Assembly: GCA_026986055.1 (NCBI GenBank)
Contig: JALSPH010000184.1
Span: 1 to 9,924, forward strand
Reading direction: 5' to 3'
DNA length: 9,924 bases
DNA from: Campylobacterales bacterium
Lineage (GTDB): Bacteria > Campylobacterota > Campylobacteria > Campylobacterales > Hydrogenimonadaceae
The position numbers and the translations under genes are program-made. The notes under the pieces are model-generated. The model was not told the origin of the DNA. It did no database searches and was given only the letters and a program-made list of their open reading frames with translations. This document shows positions 7,361 through 9,924 of the stretch, one piece after another (position 1 is the first letter of the stretch; every line of letters begins with the position of its first letter).

Positions 7361-8497
7361 ATGGTCAGATCTCTCTTTTTCAGGATGAGAGCCGTACACT
7401 GGATCGGAATGGCCCTGCTTGTAGCGAATGCTATATTTTTCACCGACAACCCGATAGGCTCGGCAGTTCAGATCCTTGTCGCCGTTGTCATTTTCGTTCA
7501 CGATATGGATGAAAAAATAAACGGAGTAAATATAGCCAACAGAACTATAGAGTACCTCAAAGAGATGAGGCTTTCAGAGCCTCTAAAGATAGATGCAAAA
7601 TATAGCAAAGAGTATGAGGAGCTTGTTAAAGCCGTCAACTCTTTCAGGGAGAAGATACTCTCCGTAGTCGATCTTAGCGATCTTATGGAAGATACCGAAA
7701 AAGTCACAGTAAAGATAGAGAGTCTCTCTGGAACCGTCGATAAGCTAATGGAGGAGACGGACGCACTTTCACAAAAGATCGTAAAATCTCTAACGATAGC
7801 CGAAGAGGAGAGCAGAAAAAACATAGAGTACTCTCAAAGGCTCCAAGAGGAGATAGTGGAGTCGAGCGATATGATAGAGGAGGCACAAAGGGACATATCT
7901 TCACTAAACAGTAACGTAAATCTTCAATATGAAAAGAGTATCGAGGTATCAGAACAGCTACACTCTCTCAGCGAAACCACGACACAGATAAAAGATGTAC
8001 TCGGAATGATATCCGACATAGCCGACCAGACCAACCTTCTGGCTCTGAACGCCGCCATAGAGGCGGCACGAGCCGGAGAGCACGGCAGAGGTTTTGCAGT
8101 AGTCGCCGATGAGGTGAGAAACCTGGCCGAAAAGACCCAAAAGAGTCTCGGAGAGATCAACATCACGATAAACTCTATAGTCCAGTCCGTAGAAGATGTC
8201 TCTTCCAGAGTAAGAGTCAATGCCGAATCTATGCAAAAACTTGTCGAAGTAAGCGAACACTCCTATGAAAAGATGAGCGGAGCCAACGAAAAGATCGCTC
8301 ATGTCAACAACCTCAGCAAAGAGGATACCGAAAACTCAAAGATAATAGATGAAGAGGTGATCAAAGCGAAAGAGATGGTTGAAAAACTAAACGACAAACT
8401 GAAAGAGGATACCGAAATCATCACCGAAAGCCATAAACTGGTAAATACACTTACCGGCAAAATTCACACGGTAAAAGAGCATCTTGCTACTGTTTGA
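7361..8497 (+). CDS. Methyl-accepting chemotaxis-type protein without a periplasmic sensor domain
   Basis: Chemoreceptor-family signalling protein of 378 residues. Two hydrophobic segments (about 11-28 and 33-48) are joined by only a few polar residues (TDNPIG), so there is no extracellular ligand domain. A short charged HAMP-like stretch (about 49-100) leads into a long coiled coil. The hairpin tip that binds CheA and CheW is intact at about 217-263: [20 protein letters not shown], then [20 protein letters not shown]. The C-terminal arm runs on to residue 378 and ends without a CheR/CheB docking pentapeptide. It probably senses something inside the cell or in the membrane, such as redox state or energy level, or signals to a non-chemotaxis pathway; this is inference. 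No che gene is in the window. The stop lies eight bases from the convergent cytochrome gene. Confidence 0.93.
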   Translation: MVRSLFFRMRAVHWIGMALLVANAIFFTDNPIGSAVQILVAVVIFVHDMDEKINGVNIANRTIEYLKEMRLSEPLKIDAKYSKEYEELVKAVNSFREKILSVVDLSDLMEDTEKVTVKIESLSGTVDKLMEETDALSQKIVKSLTIAEEESRKNIEYSQRLQEEIVESSDMIEEAQRDISSLNSNVNLQYEKSIEVSEQLHSLSETTTQIKDVLGMISDIADQTNLLALNAAIEAARAGEHGRGFAVVADEVRNLAEKTQKSLGEINITINSIVQSVEDVSSRVRVNAESMQKLVEVSEHSYEKMSGANEKIAHVNNLSKEDTENSKIIDEEVIKAKEMVEKLNDKLKEDTEIITESHKLVNTLTGKIHTVKEHLATV

Positions 8498-8505
8498 TGA
8501 AGATG

Positions 8506-8874
8506 TCAGAGGTTCGACCCTCCGAGAACATCTTCCGGTACCTCCAGGCTTTCGCTATCCTTCGACGAGGAGCTTGCAAGGAATATAGACAAACTCTCTA
8601 TCTCTTTTTCGCTCAACGCTTTTGCGTAGGGGATCATCATCTCTTTTTGCGGTGTATGGCCCATCCCCTTTTTCAGCTCCATTAGACGTTTTGCAAGATA
8701 AATTCTACTCTTTCCGGCAAGCTTTGGAAAGTTGTTGACCCCCTCGCCGTATACTCCGTGGCAGCCATAACACCCCATAGAGAAGTAAATCTTCTCCCCC
8801 TCTTCCGCAGGCGACACTTCGGCAATGGAAAAAACGGTTAAAATAATGGAGAGAAAAAGAGATCTAACTATCAT
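8506..8874 (-). CDS. Small exported class I c-type cytochrome
   Basis: Electron carrier of 122 residues. A signal peptide (about 1-23, MIVRSLFLSIILTVFSIAEV then SPA) sends it to the periplasm, where haem is attached to CYGCH (C35, C38, H39). The sixth haem ligand is probably Met80 or Met81 (QKEMMIPYAKALSEKEIESL), in the position and context usual for cytochrome c-553/c4-like single-haem proteins. GVNNFPKLAG (45-54) fits the same fold. The tail after about residue 102 is polar and Ser/Glu-rich (SSSSKDSESLEVPED) and not part of the haem fold. Its ATG overlaps the end of the BatD-like gene by 11 bases, with AGAGG upstream, so it is the last gene of that operon. Its redox partner is unknown. Confidence 0.93.
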   Translation of the reverse strand: MIVRSLFLSIILTVFSIAEVSPAEEGEKIYFSMGCYGCHGVYGEGVNNFPKLAGKSRIYLAKRLMELKKGMGHTPQKEMMIPYAKALSEKEIESLSIFLASSSSKDSESLEVPEDVLGGSNL

Positions 8875-9924
8875 TAAGCACCTCTCTTTTTAAAGCTTTC
8901 ATATCGATCTTTTCCCCCTCATAGATGGAGCGTTCGAGTCTCTCTATATAATCTTTGTATCTTGATGGATCCTTTTTCAAAAGGAGTTTCAAAAGATCTT
9001 TGGGATCACTGCAAGATTTCACGATCCCTCTCCACTCATCTTCGAGAGTGGGTGATGGTAAAAGAGTCTTAAATTTCATAGCCAAAATCGCACTTATCCA
9101 TCCCGCTGCAAAGATAAGAAGATAGAGAATGAACCTCTTTACGCTTTCAAATGGCGGTTCAATAGGAGGAGGAACACTCTTTTCATCAAGCAGTATAGAA
9201 CTCTTTACGGCCATTACATCTATATTCAAAGCTTCAAGCGCTATATTATATACTTTTTTCTCTTTCGTATCGAAGGCTTGCAGGCGAAGTTTTGGCAACG
9301 TGTAGCTCTTCTCGCCGATCAATGCGTAACCGAAGATCGCTTTCGTCTCTATCCCCTCTTCTGTATATCGGGTCTCTATCTTCGGTTTGTCCTTGAAAAA
9401 CCTGACACCGGGAACCGGCGGCATCCACTCGATACTATCAAGATCGGGAGCATAACCAACTCCCGAAACAGTGACCTCTATATAGAGCGGTTCGAAGGAT
9501 TTCACCCTAGTGCTTTCCACCTTTCTGGCTACGGTATATCTGCCGACAAGGTCGGCATTTACCGGCAGAGGTTTTACCTCTATCTTTTCAGACTCGATAG
9601 CTTCGTAGCGATCCTCCGTCTCTACCGCTTTTACATTGTAGCGGCCTCCCGTGAATGCGGTAGTGAGCATTTCGTCGTTTCCGCGCCTGACAAGAAGTTT
9701 GAAATCTATCGAAAGCTCTCCTGTTTTAAGCGGATAGATAAGATAGGTGTAGTGCTCTTTTCTGGCGTGGTACCCTTCGTCAACCCTTTTGTCCAGCCTA
9801 TGAACGAAGATATCTTTCGAATCCACTATATTGAAATCGAAAAACATAACCTTCGAACTGTCGGTCTGGTTTATCTCGAAAGTAAGAACCAACGGCTCTT
9901 TGAGATAGAGCGACCTTTTAGATA
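8864..9924 (-). CDS. BatD-like membrane protein (5' end outside window)
   Basis: C-terminal part of a BatD-family protein, from bat operons that also encode MoxR ATPases and von Willebrand-factor A proteins and that have been linked to stress tolerance or envelope functions. About 353 residues are visible and the frame is open to the right edge, so the true start lies outside; a TTG at 9892 is not a likely start because coding resemblance continues upstream (LYLKEPLVLTFEI). It shows beta-rich extracytoplasmic modules: YTYLIYPLKTGELSIDF in the first, then VGRYTV, EPLYIEVTVSGVG, IFGYALIGEKSYTLPKLRLQ and AFDTKEKKVY in the second. A proline-rich linker, one transmembrane helix (around 9077-9139, RFILYLLIFAAGWISAILAM) and a charged cytoplasmic tail of about 70 residues follow. 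No moxR or VWA gene is visible here; they would be expected to the right. Confidence 0.82.
   Translation of the reverse strand, partial: SKRSLYLKEPLVLTFEINQTDSSKVMFFDFNIVDSKDIFVHRLDKRVDEGYHARKEHYTYLIYPLKTGELSIDFKLLVRRGNDEMLTTAFTGGRYNVKAVETEDRYEAIESEKIEVKPLPVNADLVGRYTVARKVESTRVKSFEPLYIEVTVSGVGYAPDLDSIEWMPPVPGVRFFKDKPKIETRYTEEGIETKAIFGYALIGEKSYTLPKLRLQAFDTKEKKVYNIALEALNIDVMAVKSSILLDEKSVPPPIEPPFESVKRFILYLLIFAAGWISAILAMKFKTLLPSPTLEDEWRGIVKSCSDPKDLLKLLLKKDPSRYKDYIERLERSIYEGEKIDMKALKREVLNDS

Noticed and set aside
8494..8685. 63-codon plus-strand frame overlapping the end of the chemoreceptor gene
   Set aside because: It is antisense to the cytochrome c gene, whose haem motif and signal peptide are clear.

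Overview
The window reads as ordinary chromosome of an epsilonproteobacterium (Campylobacterota), probably a free-living rather than a host-restricted lineage. The evidence is a fused IspDF enzyme and, directly behind it, an orphan response regulator of the HP1021/Cj1608 type without a phosphoacceptor aspartate. These are followed by a Sat-like gene and pgpA, the order I recall from Campylobacter jejuni (Cj1607-Cj1610). Genes are tightly packed, TTG and GTG starts are used, and I see no tRNA, rRNA, CRISPR array, insertion sequence or phage gene.

Layout. (1) 1-1235, minus: thiC (thiamine pyrimidine synthase), with its 3' end beyond the left edge. (2) 1236-1370: a divergent promoter region with candidate -10 elements on both strands, a thiC leader hairpin and an operator-like dyad in front of ispDF. 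(3) 1371-6005, plus: a five-gene run, ispDF - atypical response regulator - Sat-like protein - pgpA - RsmB/NOP-type RNA m5C methyltransferase, with junctions of a 4-base overlap, 3, 7 and 0 bases. (4) 6127-7248, plus: a membrane-anchored YaeI-type metallophosphoesterase. (5) 7361-8497, plus: a chemoreceptor-type protein with two membrane helices and essentially no periplasmic domain. (6) 8506-9924, minus: a small secreted c-type cytochrome whose start overlaps the end of a BatD-like gene that is cut by the right edge.

How the genes fit together. ThiC makes the pyrimidine half of thiamine; thiamine diphosphate is the cofactor of DXP synthase, the first enzyme of the MEP pathway in which IspDF works, so the divergent pair is metabolically linked. 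IspDF and PgpA both feed membrane-lipid synthesis (isoprenoids and phosphatidylglycerol). Between them sit a regulator that probably cannot be phosphorylated in the usual way and a Sat-family protein that has lost most of its sulfate-site signature.

The most interesting points are that Sat-like protein, the non-canonical receiver domain, the dyad over the ispDF -10 element, and two unusually good RNA hairpins inside coding sequence: a perfect 12-bp stem at the start of pgpA, and a GAAA-capped, T-followed stem at the end of the methyltransferase gene. I do not see a wholly new multi-gene system; the regulator/Sat-like pair is the best candidate for undescribed biology.
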